Under the pieces are notes generated by a model. The model ran no database searches and was not told where the DNA came from. It was given only the letters and a program-made list of their open reading frames with translations. The translations under genes were made by a program, and so were the position numbers. A stretch of 63,864 bases of DNA from Candidatus Bathyarchaeota archaeon (GTDB taxonomy: Archaea > Thermoproteota > Bathyarchaeia > Bathyarchaeales > DTEX01): contig JANXEA010000004.1 of assembly GCA_025059045.1 (NCBI GenBank), positions 1-63,864 of the forward strand, given 5' to 3'. How positions within the stretch are numbered: the first letter of the stretch is position 1; each line of letters starts with the position of its first letter. Shown here piece after piece: positions 1-8,244 of this stretch.

Positions 1-168
1 ACAATTGTCGCATGCCTGTTGCCCTCTCTCCTAATATGGTTGCTAACGATAACTCTTCCAAGAACAATTTTTGCGAGGCTCAAGATTGGGCAGGCCGTAA
101 AGTTCTATTGGTCTTTCCCACTGCCTTTATCAGTCCTCTCCGTACTATTATCCTTGATTAGGATATAG
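1..168 (+). CDS. NuoH/HyfC-like membrane subunit, C-terminal end
   Basis: This is the last 55 codons of a gene that starts before the window; the frame is open from base 1 to a TAG at 166-168. The peptide is hydrophobic and contains LPRTIFARLKIGQAV followed by a final membrane segment, which resembles the end of the NuoH/EchB/HyfC family, the quinone- or ferredoxin-side membrane anchor of Complex I and group 4 hydrogenases. The NuoI-like ferredoxin gene begins 16 bases downstream, the usual H-I order. The identification rests on a short piece plus context. Confidence 0.7.
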   Translation, partial: TIVACLLPSLLIWLLTITLPRTIFARLKIGQAVKFYWSFPLPLSVLSVLLSLIRI

Positions 169-184
169 TGTATGGTGACAAATT

Positions 185-523
185 ATGAGGCTTGGAAGAA
201 TGTTGCGTGTGGCTTTGGGCGCCCTTCTCCAAAAACCAGTAACCGTTAGATATCTAACCAAGCATGGTGAGAAGGTGCCTATACCCGACCGGTATAGGGG
301 GAAGATAATCTACGACAAAGACGCTTGCATAGGATGCCTTTTATGCATCCGAACATGCCCCAGCGGAGTTATAACCGCTACAGAAGATAAAAAAGTCAGA
401 TTCGACATCTCAAGATGCATATTTTGCGGGCAATGTGAGGAGACATGCCCCAAAAAAGCCATCAGCTTAGGCTCAGAATTCGAGTTGCTGTCTCGCGAAA
501 AGGAGGAACTGATCATCAAGTAA
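185..523 (+). CDS. NuoI/HyfH-like 2x[4Fe-4S] ferredoxin subunit
   Basis: This 112-residue protein carries two complete [4Fe-4S] motifs: C48-x2-C51-x2-C54-x3-C58 and C78-x2-C81-x2-C84-x3-C88. The basic, amphipathic N-terminus (about residues 1-25) is typical of NuoI/EchF/MbhN subunits, which pass electrons from the donor, often ferredoxin, to the membrane arm. It lies directly behind the NuoH-like gene and is probably in the same operon. The family is clear. Whether the complex is a hydrogenase or an Fpo-like dehydrogenase cannot be told, because the catalytic subunits are not in the window. Confidence 0.88.
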   Translation: MRLGRMLRVALGALLQKPVTVRYLTKHGEKVPIPDRYRGKIIYDKDACIGCLLCIRTCPSGVITATEDKKVRFDISRCIFCGQCEETCPKKAISLGSEFELLSREKEELIIK

Positions 524-582
524 GCCTTATTAGAGATGAGAACGTATCCTAACCATGTTTTAATTGATGATGTGATCTGTCG

Positions 583-1074
583 ATGCAGTCACATGAGCTG
601 GTCGTCTTACTGCTTAGAGACGTGCTCTTTAAACATCCAGAGTTCACCTCGCTAGAGGACTATCTGGCTAGGAGATGCGGTTTCCAAAAGATCGAGGAAA
701 AAGAACGAAAGATATCTGAACTGAAGGAGCTCTTTCCATATAGGCATGAAAAAATAGTAATAGAAGAAGAAGGCGGAGCATCTGTAGTCCTAGGAGAGGT
801 AGAAAAGAAAGTTTCCTCCCTAAAAATATATGAAGGAACATTCCTGGAAAGCGATATAGAAGTTTACATGCTCGGTGAAACCACACGTAAAGAAGTTATT
901 GTCGGAGTAGGAGAGAAAGAGAAGTACACCGTCCATATGGCCGAGTATCGCATGATAAAGATCATCAGCAGAAGCGGCTACGCGATTCAACAGTTGCTCG
1001 AGCAACTGTTAGTGGATATTGGGATCGAAATAAAATCTAAGGAATGGGTATTCCAAAGGCTCTCAGAGAGCTAA
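583..1074 (+). CDS. Uncharacterised 163-residue protein at the end of the nuoH-nuoI unit
   Basis: I do not recognise this soluble protein. It is rich in Glu and Lys, has no Cys-pair motif beyond a single C28, and shows no signal peptide or membrane segment. It follows the NuoI-like gene by 59 bases on the same strand, and its 3' end overlaps the convergent antiporter-like gene by four bases. That position suggests an accessory or assembly role for the membrane complex, but this is inference only. The ORF is open over its whole length and the ATG start is the first in frame. Confidence 0.55.
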   Translation: MQSHELVVLLLRDVLFKHPEFTSLEDYLARRCGFQKIEEKERKISELKELFPYRHEKIVIEEEGGASVVLGEVEKKVSSLKIYEGTFLESDIEVYMLGETTRKEVIVGVGEKEKYTVHMAEYRMIKIISRSGYAIQQLLEQLLVDIGIEIKSKEWVFQRLSES

Positions 1075-2561
1075 ACAACCCTAATCATGTCCAGTAGGAG
1101 GTTTGGCTGGAGACCTAGGGCAAAACCGGCTGACGCAATCGTTATTGTAGGAAGCCACATACTCGGATAAACCTCGTTTACTTTTCTGGTTCTCCTCTTT
1201 TCCTTTCCCATGAATATTTGCTGAAATGATCTGACAAGAAATATGAAGGTGATCATGGAGAACGCCATGATAACGGTCACTGTTAGAATTGAGGCGACGA
1301 TGCCCCCAAATTCGAACATGTAGCCGTAGACTATGGATAAAAAGAACCATTTGGCAAAAAAACCACTTAAGGGTGGAATACCTGCAAGTGAGAGTGCAGA
1401 TACAATGTAACTGAACGCGGTTTTGCCCATCCTGTAAAGCAATCCTCCCAGCTTTTCCACATCTGCTGTTCCAGTCCTAAAGTACACGGAACCTAGGCTA
1501 AGGATTAACCCCGTCTTCATTAGGGCGCCGTTGACAAGATAGAATTGGCCGGCGATGAAACTCGATGGAGAATCCATCAGCCCTAAAATAAATAGGGTAT
1601 TCCCAAACTCTTCTATGCTACAATATGCAAGCATTCTGTAAAAATTCTTCTGGGAATAAGCCATCAAAGCCCCGAAAACGATTGAAGTCAACCCTAAACC
1701 CACCATCAAGACAATAATAATTTTTGAAGGGAAGACCATGTAGAAAGGAGCGACCAAATTGTATAGTGCGAGAATCAAAGCGATGGGCTCAGAGCAGAAG
1801 AAACCATTAATGATTATGGTGGATCCTGGAAATGCGTCTGGCAGCCATCCGTGAAAAGGCACAATCCCAATATCTGCGCCGAGGCCGATTATGAAGCAGC
1901 CGACAGCCAACATTAGTAAATGCGAATTTTCATTCAAGACTCCACGAATATGTGCGTCACTTACAATAATAGCCAAGTTCGAGTTGCCAGTGAGAAGGTA
2001 TATTATGAGTGTTCCAAGTAATACGAAGATAGCGCTGATCGCGGTGACTATAAGATATTTGAACGCCGCCTCACTTGCCAGCCTGCTCCGATTATGGGCG
2101 ACTAATATCACAGAGACGGCGACTGTCAGTTCCACGAAGAGATATATGCCGAATAAGTCATAGGATAACAGCAATCCCAGCATACAGCAAAGAAAAAGTA
2201 GCAGAAAAAAGTTGTACAAATGTGGCTTTAGTCGGCCTCCCATCTCAGCATTAAAGTTGTAGATTGAGGTCAAAAAGAATATCAAGACCACGCCGACTAA
2301 GCCGGCTAAATTTTTTGAGTTTGCAGAGAGAGATAGCAAGGGAAGATCCAAGTTTTCCCCTATAATGACATATGGGATCATTAGGAGAACGACAAGGAAG
2401 GTCAAACCGACGCTGAAAATCAGTGTGACCTTACCTATTTTAACTAGAATTGGCTCAAGGAACCAAAAGGGGTGCAGAAGCAGATGAAGAATTCCTGCCG
2501 AAAGAGGAATCATTATCGAGAGGAGAGGAAGAAGGGAGTACACTATTTGGCCAGCCTCCAA
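1071..2561 (-). CDS. HyfF/NuoN-like proton-translocating membrane subunit
   Basis: This is a 496-residue polytopic protein of the proton-conducting antiporter family (NuoL/M/N, MrpA/D, HyfF). Recognisable features are the conserved Glu in the LFGIYLFVELTV segment near residue 140 and the central motif GADIGIVPFHGWLPDAFPG near residues 228-246, with further buried Lys residues in later helices. The size is close to E. coli HyfF. It is the last gene of a minus-strand unit with the NuoC-, HyfB- and HyfE-like genes, and it overlaps the HyfE-like gene by 19 bases, so translation is probably coupled. Confidence 0.87.
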   Translation of the reverse strand: MEAGQIVYSLLPLLSIMIPLSAGILHLLLHPFWFLEPILVKIGKVTLIFSVGLTFLVVLLMIPYVIIGENLDLPLLSLSANSKNLAGLVGVVLIFFLTSIYNFNAEMGGRLKPHLYNFFLLLFLCCMLGLLLSYDLFGIYLFVELTVAVSVILVAHNRSRLASEAAFKYLIVTAISAIFVLLGTLIIYLLTGNSNLAIIVSDAHIRGVLNENSHLLMLAVGCFIIGLGADIGIVPFHGWLPDAFPGSTIIINGFFCSEPIALILALYNLVAPFYMVFPSKIIIVLMVGLGLTSIVFGALMAYSQKNFYRMLAYCSIEEFGNTLFILGLMDSPSSFIAGQFYLVNGALMKTGLILSLGSVYFRTGTADVEKLGGLLYRMGKTAFSYIVSALSLAGIPPLSGFFAKWFFLSIVYGYMFEFGGIVASILTVTVIMAFSMITFIFLVRSFQQIFMGKEKRRTRKVNEVYPSMWLPTITIASAGFALGLQPNLLLDMIRVV

Positions 2562-3196
2562 TCGCTGACATTCATGGATCTATAATCCTTGTATGCCTCT
2601 ATTATTATGAAGACACCGACCATATTCACGAAAACCATTAGGACAAGCATGAAGGGGATCAATACTATGGGGCTTTCCGCGAACATTGGATATAATGAGT
2701 TTTCAGCCATGTTCAAGCCGATTAGGATCTTAAGGGGATCCCTACGCATTACCATAATGAGGATTGAGAAAGAGAACATGAGAGCAACAAATGGGAAATG
2801 ACTCATATGCTCTGGGACATATGAAGAGGCTATTATGAACAGGATGACATTTAAGACTGATGTGATGACCAATGCTGCGGCCGCCCTTCTCCTACCGCCG
2901 AGCTGTTCATCGCTGACATTCTCAGTCTTCTTCATGCCCCAATAAATTATCATAGGGGATATTGCAGCCGCCGAAAACCACTCAGCGAAAGTTGCAAAGA
3001 AATCGATCAATGCCTCTAATTCTAGTCCGACTAGCAGATTTACGAGACATGATGTGAGTTTAACAAGACCTATGACAGCAGCATGGGCGGACATTAGATG
3101 GATCAACTGCTGTGTCGATTTTACAAGATTTCCCCAGAAAGTTAAGGCCGTTGAGATGATCAAGGTTAAAAGTACAATTGGATCCATTTTACCCAC
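2543..3196 (-). CDS. HyfE-like (NuoK/MrpC-related) membrane subunit
   Basis: This is a 217-residue, highly hydrophobic protein of the length typical of hydrogenase-4 component E. Its C-terminal half resembles NuoK/MrpC; the segment ILIGLNMAENSLYPMF near residue 160 carries the glutamate-containing helix expected of the NuoK family. It sits between the HyfB-like and HyfF-like antiporter genes, exactly the B-E-F arrangement of formate hydrogenlyase and related membrane hydrogenases, and overlaps both neighbours by a few bases. It should be part of the proton-translocating arm. Confidence 0.82.
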   Translation of the reverse strand: MGKMDPIVLLTLIISTALTFWGNLVKSTQQLIHLMSAHAAVIGLVKLTSCLVNLLVGLELEALIDFFATFAEWFSAAAISPMIIYWGMKKTENVSDEQLGGRRRAAAALVITSVLNVILFIIASSYVPEHMSHFPFVALMFSFSILIMVMRRDPLKILIGLNMAENSLYPMFAESPIVLIPFMLVLMVFVNMVGVFIIIEAYKDYRSMNVSDWRLAK

Positions 3197-5156
3197 CTAG
3201 AAGGGCGAATAAAATTACGAGTACGGCGCCAGCCATGAATGATGCGACAGCCCCAAAATAGCTCTGCTGGATGTCCCAGCGTAGAATTCTTTGGCATAGA
3301 TCATAGAGGCTATTGGACAATAAGTTATAGAACTTATCAATGTTTAACGATCTGTTGGCAGCGTCGATTTTTAATACGTAAGTTAATGCATGATAGAAAT
3401 GTGAACCGCCAGGGTTGTCAAGCATTTTCAAATCCTCCCCACAGAGAAATGGCTTGAATGTTTCCTCACTCGGCGAACCTCTATAAGCCGCTGCCGCCTT
3501 AGCTGAGCGCAGCACCAAAACTAGGAGAACGGAGGAGAGGCAAACCATTGTTACGCCTAGCACGCTGGGGTCCCAAAAACCAATAGAAGTCTGAATAATC
3601 CATCCATGAGGAAGATCGAGTGTTAATCCGATATCTCTAACTGCAGGCGCCACAAGAAAGTTTAGTGGAATTGAAGGAACAACCCCAAAGATTATTAAGA
3701 TGGTGGATAAGAAGATCATTGGCGTCAACATCGCCGCTGACGGATCTTTTATTTCAAACTTGAAATTTAACTCTCTATTCCTCTGCATGAATAGGGGGTT
3801 AAGCAGTCTCATAGCCATTGCAGCGTTTAGGACGCATCCGAGAAATGCGATAGCTGTGTAGAATGTTGCCTGAGCATTGATGGTTGCGTGAAAAAACAAG
3901 AACTTTCCCACGAATTCGCTTAAAAACGGGGCAGTTGACATTGTTAATGCGCCGATCACACAGCAGACCGCAGTTTTTGGCATAAAATGATATAAACCAG
4001 TCACATCATTAATGTCGTATCTTCCAGTGGAATAGGTCACAGCGCCAATGCAGAAGAAGAGTAGGCTGAAGCAGAAGGCATGGGATATTAAAAGGTATAG
4101 ACCCGCTGACATTCCGTAGGAGGTCGTTAAACCCGTCGCCATTATTATGCAGCCGACCTCTGAAATGGTGCCATACGCGAGTATTCTTTTCATATTTGTC
4201 TCTGTTAGGCCATTAATCGCACCTATAAGGAGTGTGACTGCGCCGATTATGGAGAGTATGTGGCACCATAGGTTCACGTTACCAAGAATTGGCAGGGACA
4301 AAACATAGGATGAGATTAGATGCTTGCGGAAAACATCAAGGAAGAAGCGAATTATAATGTAGACCCCGGCTAAGACGCCGCATTCATGAAAAACGATAAT
4401 ATTTGGGGTCGGCGCTACAGTAGCGTCTGGAAGCCATGTGTGGAGAGGAAATAGGGCTGCCTTAGGCAACGCGGCAAACAGGAGAAGCGGAAAAATAATG
4501 TTGATTATAGGATCGTTGCTATTAATGAATCGACCTATCTGGTGGATCTCCAAATTTCCAATGTGGGAATTTATGATTACGGCCGCAATTAGTAACGTTA
4601 GACTACCCCCGTGGGTCATAACGAAGAATTTTATTGCAGCCCACAGAGAGGACTTGTCTTCGTTCCTGAAAGAAATTAACACATAGGAGAAGACGCTCAT
4701 CATCTCCCAAAATATTATTAATTGCAGAAGGTTACTCGAGAATAACGTCCCAAGAACGGCGCAATTGAATAATAGAATGAAGGAATAGGATCTGTTGAAT
4801 GCCCAGCCGATGTTATAGGCTCTGTTGTAAGGAGAAAGATAAGAAATGTTGTAGACAAGAGCTAAAAGCGTGAGCATTGAGGAAATGAATGCCAGTACCA
4901 ATGCCAAATAATCTATGTAGAATCCAATGGTTAAGATTCCTGTCGGTGTGAGGATGGTGAAAAGATTTTTTTGCATAGGTTGTTGACAAAAAATGATCAG
5001 ACATGAAATGATGAAAAGCGTAATATAAGCGGCTAAGATGCAAATGAGTTTTGCAAGTGTTGCTCCGCCCCTACGCCATTTAGCGATCAAATGTGATACT
5101 ACTGCGGATGCAAACGGCAGAATGACGGCCGCAAGTATCGGTTCCAAATAGCCCAT
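3189..5156 (-). CDS. HyfB/NuoL-like proton-translocating membrane subunit
   Basis: This is a 655-residue polytopic protein, close in length to E. coli HyfB and HycC. It shows the antiporter-family hallmarks: LLQLIIFWEMMSVFSYVLI with the conserved Glu near residue 130, FPLHTWLPDATVAPTPN near residue 240, and the ETNMKRILAYGTISEVG segment near residue 320. The C-terminal extension ending in a hydrophobic helix resembles the anchor found in HyfB-like subunits. It overlaps the HyfE-like gene by eight bases and is preceded by the NuoC-like gene. Confidence 0.88.
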   Translation of the reverse strand: MGYLEPILAAVILPFASAVVSHLIAKWRRGGATLAKLICILAAYITLFIISCLIIFCQQPMQKNLFTILTPTGILTIGFYIDYLALVLAFISSMLTLLALVYNISYLSPYNRAYNIGWAFNRSYSFILLFNCAVLGTLFSSNLLQLIIFWEMMSVFSYVLISFRNEDKSSLWAAIKFFVMTHGGSLTLLIAAVIINSHIGNLEIHQIGRFINSNDPIINIIFPLLLFAALPKAALFPLHTWLPDATVAPTPNIIVFHECGVLAGVYIIIRFFLDVFRKHLISSYVLSLPILGNVNLWCHILSIIGAVTLLIGAINGLTETNMKRILAYGTISEVGCIIMATGLTTSYGMSAGLYLLISHAFCFSLLFFCIGAVTYSTGRYDINDVTGLYHFMPKTAVCCVIGALTMSTAPFLSEFVGKFLFFHATINAQATFYTAIAFLGCVLNAAMAMRLLNPLFMQRNRELNFKFEIKDPSAAMLTPMIFLSTILIIFGVVPSIPLNFLVAPAVRDIGLTLDLPHGWIIQTSIGFWDPSVLGVTMVCLSSVLLVLVLRSAKAAAAYRGSPSEETFKPFLCGEDLKMLDNPGGSHFYHALTYVLKIDAANRSLNIDKFYNLLSNSLYDLCQRILRWDIQQSYFGAVASFMAGAVLVILFALLGG

Positions 5157-5253
5157 TCATGATCCCTCTGATGCGACACAAGCATACCGTTGATGAGATG
5201 TCATCCGCCTCAACCCTTATATCTTGTATGTGTCTACCGAACGGGTAGCCTTT

Positions 5254-5721
5254 TCATGCCAGACGTCCTCTACCTCTCTTCTCCTTAACCCTAGTCTTCC
5301 CTTTCCTGAGAGGATGGATGCTCTTAGGCCAACCCTCTGGCAGAATCAAAGGCCCCAAATTCGGGTGACCCTCAAACTTGATCCCGTATAAGTCGTGGGC
5401 CTCCCTCTCATAGAGGAGCGCTGCGAAAAAAATGTCGGAGATAGATGGGACACAGTCATCATTTAAAGGCAAATCGACTTTGGCTGTCAATATGATCCCT
5501 TTCTTAGTGAGATGATAAAGAAGCTCAAACCCTCCCTCATCCTGCAACGCTGTGATCCCCGCTAAATGAGAAAAGCCTTCATCCATCAAGTATCTGATAA
5601 ATTTTTTGAGGTGCTCTTTGTCTAGGCGCACGAAGATCCGCTCTTCTCGTGGAACCGAGATCTCTTTAATCTGCGATGGAATCATCGCTTGCAGCTTATT
5701 TACTAGATCAGTTTTCATCAT
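5254..5721 (-). CDS. NuoC-like 30 kDa subunit
   Basis: This 155-residue protein carries the NuoC signature YEREAHDLYGIKFEGHPNL followed by PLILPEGWP near residues 100-130. NuoC forms part of the peripheral arm and contacts the NuoD/large subunit. Here it stands alone rather than fused to NuoD, as in archaeal Fpo, Ech and Mbh complexes, and it leads the minus-strand unit. It ends in a basic tail (KTRVKEKRGRGR). The family call is strong. Confidence 0.88.
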   Translation of the reverse strand: MMKTDLVNKLQAMIPSQIKEISVPREERIFVRLDKEHLKKFIRYLMDEGFSHLAGITALQDEGGFELLYHLTKKGIILTAKVDLPLNDDCVPSISDIFFAALLYEREAHDLYGIKFEGHPNLGPLILPEGWPKSIHPLRKGKTRVKEKRGRGRLA

Positions 5722-5819
5722 GGCAAGTCTTCTCTAATAGGCTTCTAAATGCATAATTTAAGAGTTTTCCGTTTTCTTTGAATAATCCTTAAAAAATTAA
5801 GTTAACAGTCTATAGTAGC

Positions 5820-5824
5820 GGAGG
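5820..5824 (+). promoter_or_regulatory. Shine-Dalgarno site of the MscS gene
   Basis: The sequence GGAGG lies eight bases before the ATG at 5833 and decides this start. A nearer ATG at 5828 runs into a stop after two codons. Confidence 0.6.
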
Positions 5825-5832
5825 CTAATGAT

Positions 5833-6504
5833 ATGATTGATGGCTATGAAGGCCGTGGTCAACTCCGATGGCAAAGCGTGAAGACAGCACTCTACATAAT
5901 CCTATTAGGCATTTTGCTATCGGTCCTGAACCTCGTGTTCGGCTGGACGTCTAAGGAGAGTATGCCAGCTTTCCTTCAGCCCTTCAGCAACGTAATAATC
6001 TTTGTTAACCCCTTTCTGCCATATGTTCAGGCAGTTCTAATTCTAGCAATAGGATACCTTGCCGTTAATACCGTAAGTGGGATGGTATACACATACATGC
6101 GAAGGTTTACAGATCATCCTACTGCCGCAACGATTAGGACGATAACAAGGATCTCGGGATTCGCCGTTTTACTCTCAACGATGGCCTCTGTATTCAATCT
6201 TAACACTGCAGCAGCCCTAACGATAGGGTCATTCGGGGGTCTCGTAGTTGGCTTTGCAACCCAAACCATTCTAACTCATGTTGTGGCTGGAATTTTTCTT
6301 CTCATCTCTAGGCCCTACACATTTGGAGATGTCATCACAGTTGCAGGTCAAACGGGTATTGTGAAGGAAGTTAAGATTATGCATCTTGTACTTGAATCGC
6401 TTGATGGAGCAACTGAGATACTTATCCCGACAGGCACCGTCGTGACTCAGATAATTCAGAAAAAGAAGCCGCCAAGCAACCCAAGCCAATCGAGACCGTA
6501 TTAG
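5833..6504 (+). CDS. MscS-family mechanosensitive channel, frameshifted near the 3' end
   Basis: This is a small-conductance mechanosensitive channel with three N-terminal hydrophobic segments. The pore-helix and beta-domain region GSFGGLVVGFATQTILTHVVAGI lies near residues 135-158, followed by RPYTFGDVITVAG. The reading frame ends soon after IPTGTVVTQII with a short non-family tail. At the A5 run 6460-6464, adding one A would join this frame directly to the next ORF through QKKEAAKQPKPIETVLEMEKP. I therefore think the intact gene runs to 6821 and encodes a channel with an Ig-like C-terminal domain. Confidence 0.85.
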   Translation: MIDGYEGRGQLRWQSVKTALYIILLGILLSVLNLVFGWTSKESMPAFLQPFSNVIIFVNPFLPYVQAVLILAIGYLAVNTVSGMVYTYMRRFTDHPTAATIRTITRISGFAVLLSTMASVFNLNTAAALTIGSFGGLVVGFATQTILTHVVAGIFLLISRPYTFGDVITVAGQTGIVKEVKIMHLVLESLDGATEILIPTGTVVTQIIQKKKPPSNPSQSRPY

Positions 6505-6506
6505 AG

Positions 6507-6821
6507 ATGGAGAAACCGCCGAAGAAAATTAGGTCAGGCTCATCTATCACGTTTACTGGCAGACTAATAGAGTATGAAAGCAGGAGGCCCTTGCAAAATG
6601 CTACTGCCCGCTTGATCGTGAAGGATGAGGGTCGAGATGATTTGATAGATTCGTCTATCGCAGATAATGTGGGGAGGTTCTTTGCGGTCTGGATGGCGAG
6701 GAGAATGGATTTTCATGGTAATATTGCAGAGGTTTACGCCAAGTTTGAAGAAAACGACGATTATCAGCCATCGAAAAGTAAGGAATACACTTACACTATT
6801 GAAATAGAGGAAACAGAATAG
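6507..6821 (+). CDS. Ig-like / beta-sandwich domain, probably the C-terminus of the MscS protein
   Basis: This 104-residue ORF reads as one beta-sandwich domain. It has the ITFTGRLIEYESRRPLQNATARL pattern seen in archaeal Ig-like and carboxypeptidase-regulatory-like repeats, with a charged C-terminus. Upstream of its ATG the same frame is open back to the MscS gene and encodes a Lys/Pro-rich linker, so it is unlikely to be a separate gene. It has no signal peptide and no ribosome binding site of its own that I can see. A single-base indel at 6460-6464 best explains the split. Confidence 0.6.
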   Translation: MEKPPKKIRSGSSITFTGRLIEYESRRPLQNATARLIVKDEGRDDLIDSSIADNVGRFFAVWMARRMDFHGNIAEVYAKFEENDDYQPSKSKEYTYTIEIEETE

Positions 6822-6854
6822 TTTATGCGTATAGGACTTTCGGGAGGAAGAAAC

Positions 6855-7001
6855 TTGAAGAATCGACCTGCATGCTTTAAGTGCGGGGCATATGTCACAT
6901 CATTCACCTATATGGATTATCCATTAGGCCCCAGCCTGTTGATGATGGTCTTCTGTAAAGAATGTGGAGCAGTGCAGGGTATGGTGCTGAAAGAAAAATA
7001 G
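6855..7001 (+). CDS. Small zinc-ribbon-like protein (48 residues)
   Basis: A TTG at 6855 lies seven bases behind GGGAGG (6842-6847), a good Shine-Dalgarno site, so I chose it over the in-frame ATG at 6825. The product has two Cys pairs, CFKC near its start and CKEC near its end, spaced about 28 residues apart, and would fold as a single zinc ribbon. It lies behind the MscS/Ig gene on the same strand. The function is unknown; zinc ribbons this small often bind RNA or a protein partner. Confidence 0.6.
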   Translation: MKNRPACFKCGAYVTSFTYMDYPLGPSLLMMVFCKECGAVQGMVLKEK

Positions 7002-7039
7002 ATTGTTATGTGAGCCTGCAGTAATGAAACTGGTTGAGG

Positions 7040-8212
7040 CTAGGTTACTATCTCCTCAAGCTTACCCTCCGCTGCTGCATACTTTATTTCCAACATTGGA
7101 AGATCCATCGGTGTCTCGATTTCTCTAAGACCGAACCTTCTAAGCAGTCCGGAATATTTCAGGGTGAGCCTACGCATCTCTGGAGATGTTGGCCCGACGC
7201 ATGGACATCCTGGGATCCTCAGACTTACGTCAAAGACGTAGAATTCTAGTCTCCTGCCTTCGGCGTCTTCAGGATCGTAAGCGACAGCGCCTTGAAGGGC
7301 GAATAAGCCAATTATGCCTGGGGGATACTCAAGCTCGCAGATCCTTCTGAATTTCTCTGCCGCCTGATAGACCATTGGCTTCTGCGATTCCCTCATCGTC
7401 AGTCCATAATGTCCTATCTCTTCGTTCCTTATTGGCACATCTATTGTTAGCTGGTTCTTTGCAGGTAGTGCGAGTATGCCATGGAGGTTAGTCTGCTTCC
7501 TATCGTCGAACCCTACGAAGTCAAAATTGTCGAAAACATCTCTTAAAGCCCAGCCCTGGAAGTTTGCGTTAAACTTCTGTCCCAAAACATATTCTTCGAC
7601 TCTCGCCTTTCTTAAGCCCTCCTCGTCTATTACGTCTTTCCTGATAAGTTCCTCAGCCTTCATATAATACTCTTCTGGGGAAGATGCGTAGAAGAAGGCT
7701 CTCTCAAGAGGCTTCCTCTTCTGCTGGACTTTAACGATTGCAAGCCGATCAATCTCTTCCGGTTTGCTGAACTTTTTGGGTATTCTTATTCCAGCCTTTT
7801 CCAGCAACCAATACTGGTTCCTCACCTCGTTCCTTTCCTCAGCCCTAAGTAACATCCTATTTCCATAGATCGGTATTCGAAAATTGTTTTCAATATTATC
7901 GTATCCTACATAAACCGAGAACGATCTATTCGGAATGAATATTGTGTTCAATTCTCTCATCCGATTTTGGATGTCCTCTCGTAACATATCTGAAAATTTC
8001 TTGACCAAGATGATATGATCAAAAAGATGCCTATTGTATTTGGCGTAGAGAGATTCCCTGCCTTCTTGGCAGATCACAACTACTGGGAAGCCTGCGGACT
8101 TTGCAGAGATGCCTACTTCCTCTGCAGAGTGCGAGCCTAATACTCCAATACATATCTTTTCAGGATTATACTCCGAAACAATTTTCTGTGCTTCACTTCT
8201 TGTTAGGGGCAA
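7040..8212 (-). CDS. PurP-like ATP-grasp paralogue, function unknown
   Basis: This 390-residue protein aligns by eye with PurP over its whole length: LGSHSAEEVG at the start, PIYGNRMLLRAEERN near residue 115, and an EEYVLGQKFNANF segment. Several active-site elements differ. The glycine-rich ATP-grasp loop (KFQGAKGGQGYF in the neighbouring true PurP) reads KVQQKRKPLERAFF here, and the FEISARIVAGTN segment reads FDVSLRIPGCPC. It is 30-60 residues longer than PurP, mostly at the C-terminus. It follows purP by 32 bases and is probably co-transcribed. It may bind another substrate or act as a partner subunit; this is inference. Confidence 0.75.
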   Translation of the reverse strand: MPLTRSEAQKIVSEYNPEKICIGVLGSHSAEEVGISAKSAGFPVVVICQEGRESLYAKYNRHLFDHIILVKKFSDMLREDIQNRMRELNTIFIPNRSFSVYVGYDNIENNFRIPIYGNRMLLRAEERNEVRNQYWLLEKAGIRIPKKFSKPEEIDRLAIVKVQQKRKPLERAFFYASSPEEYYMKAEELIRKDVIDEEGLRKARVEEYVLGQKFNANFQGWALRDVFDNFDFVGFDDRKQTNLHGILALPAKNQLTIDVPIRNEEIGHYGLTMRESQKPMVYQAAEKFRRICELEYPPGIIGLFALQGAVAYDPEDAEGRRLEFYVFDVSLRIPGCPCVGPTSPEMRRLTLKYSGLLRRFGLREIETPMDLPMLEIKYAAAEGKLEEIVT

Positions 8213-8244
8213 ATGCTCACCTCAAGTATTATCCTTCAAATTTT

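Noticed and set aside
6455-6510. Programmed -1 frameshift in the MscS gene
   Set aside because: The run is CAGAAAAAGAA. It lacks the A6G heptamer needed for both tRNAs to re-pair in the -1 frame, so a missing base is the simpler explanation.
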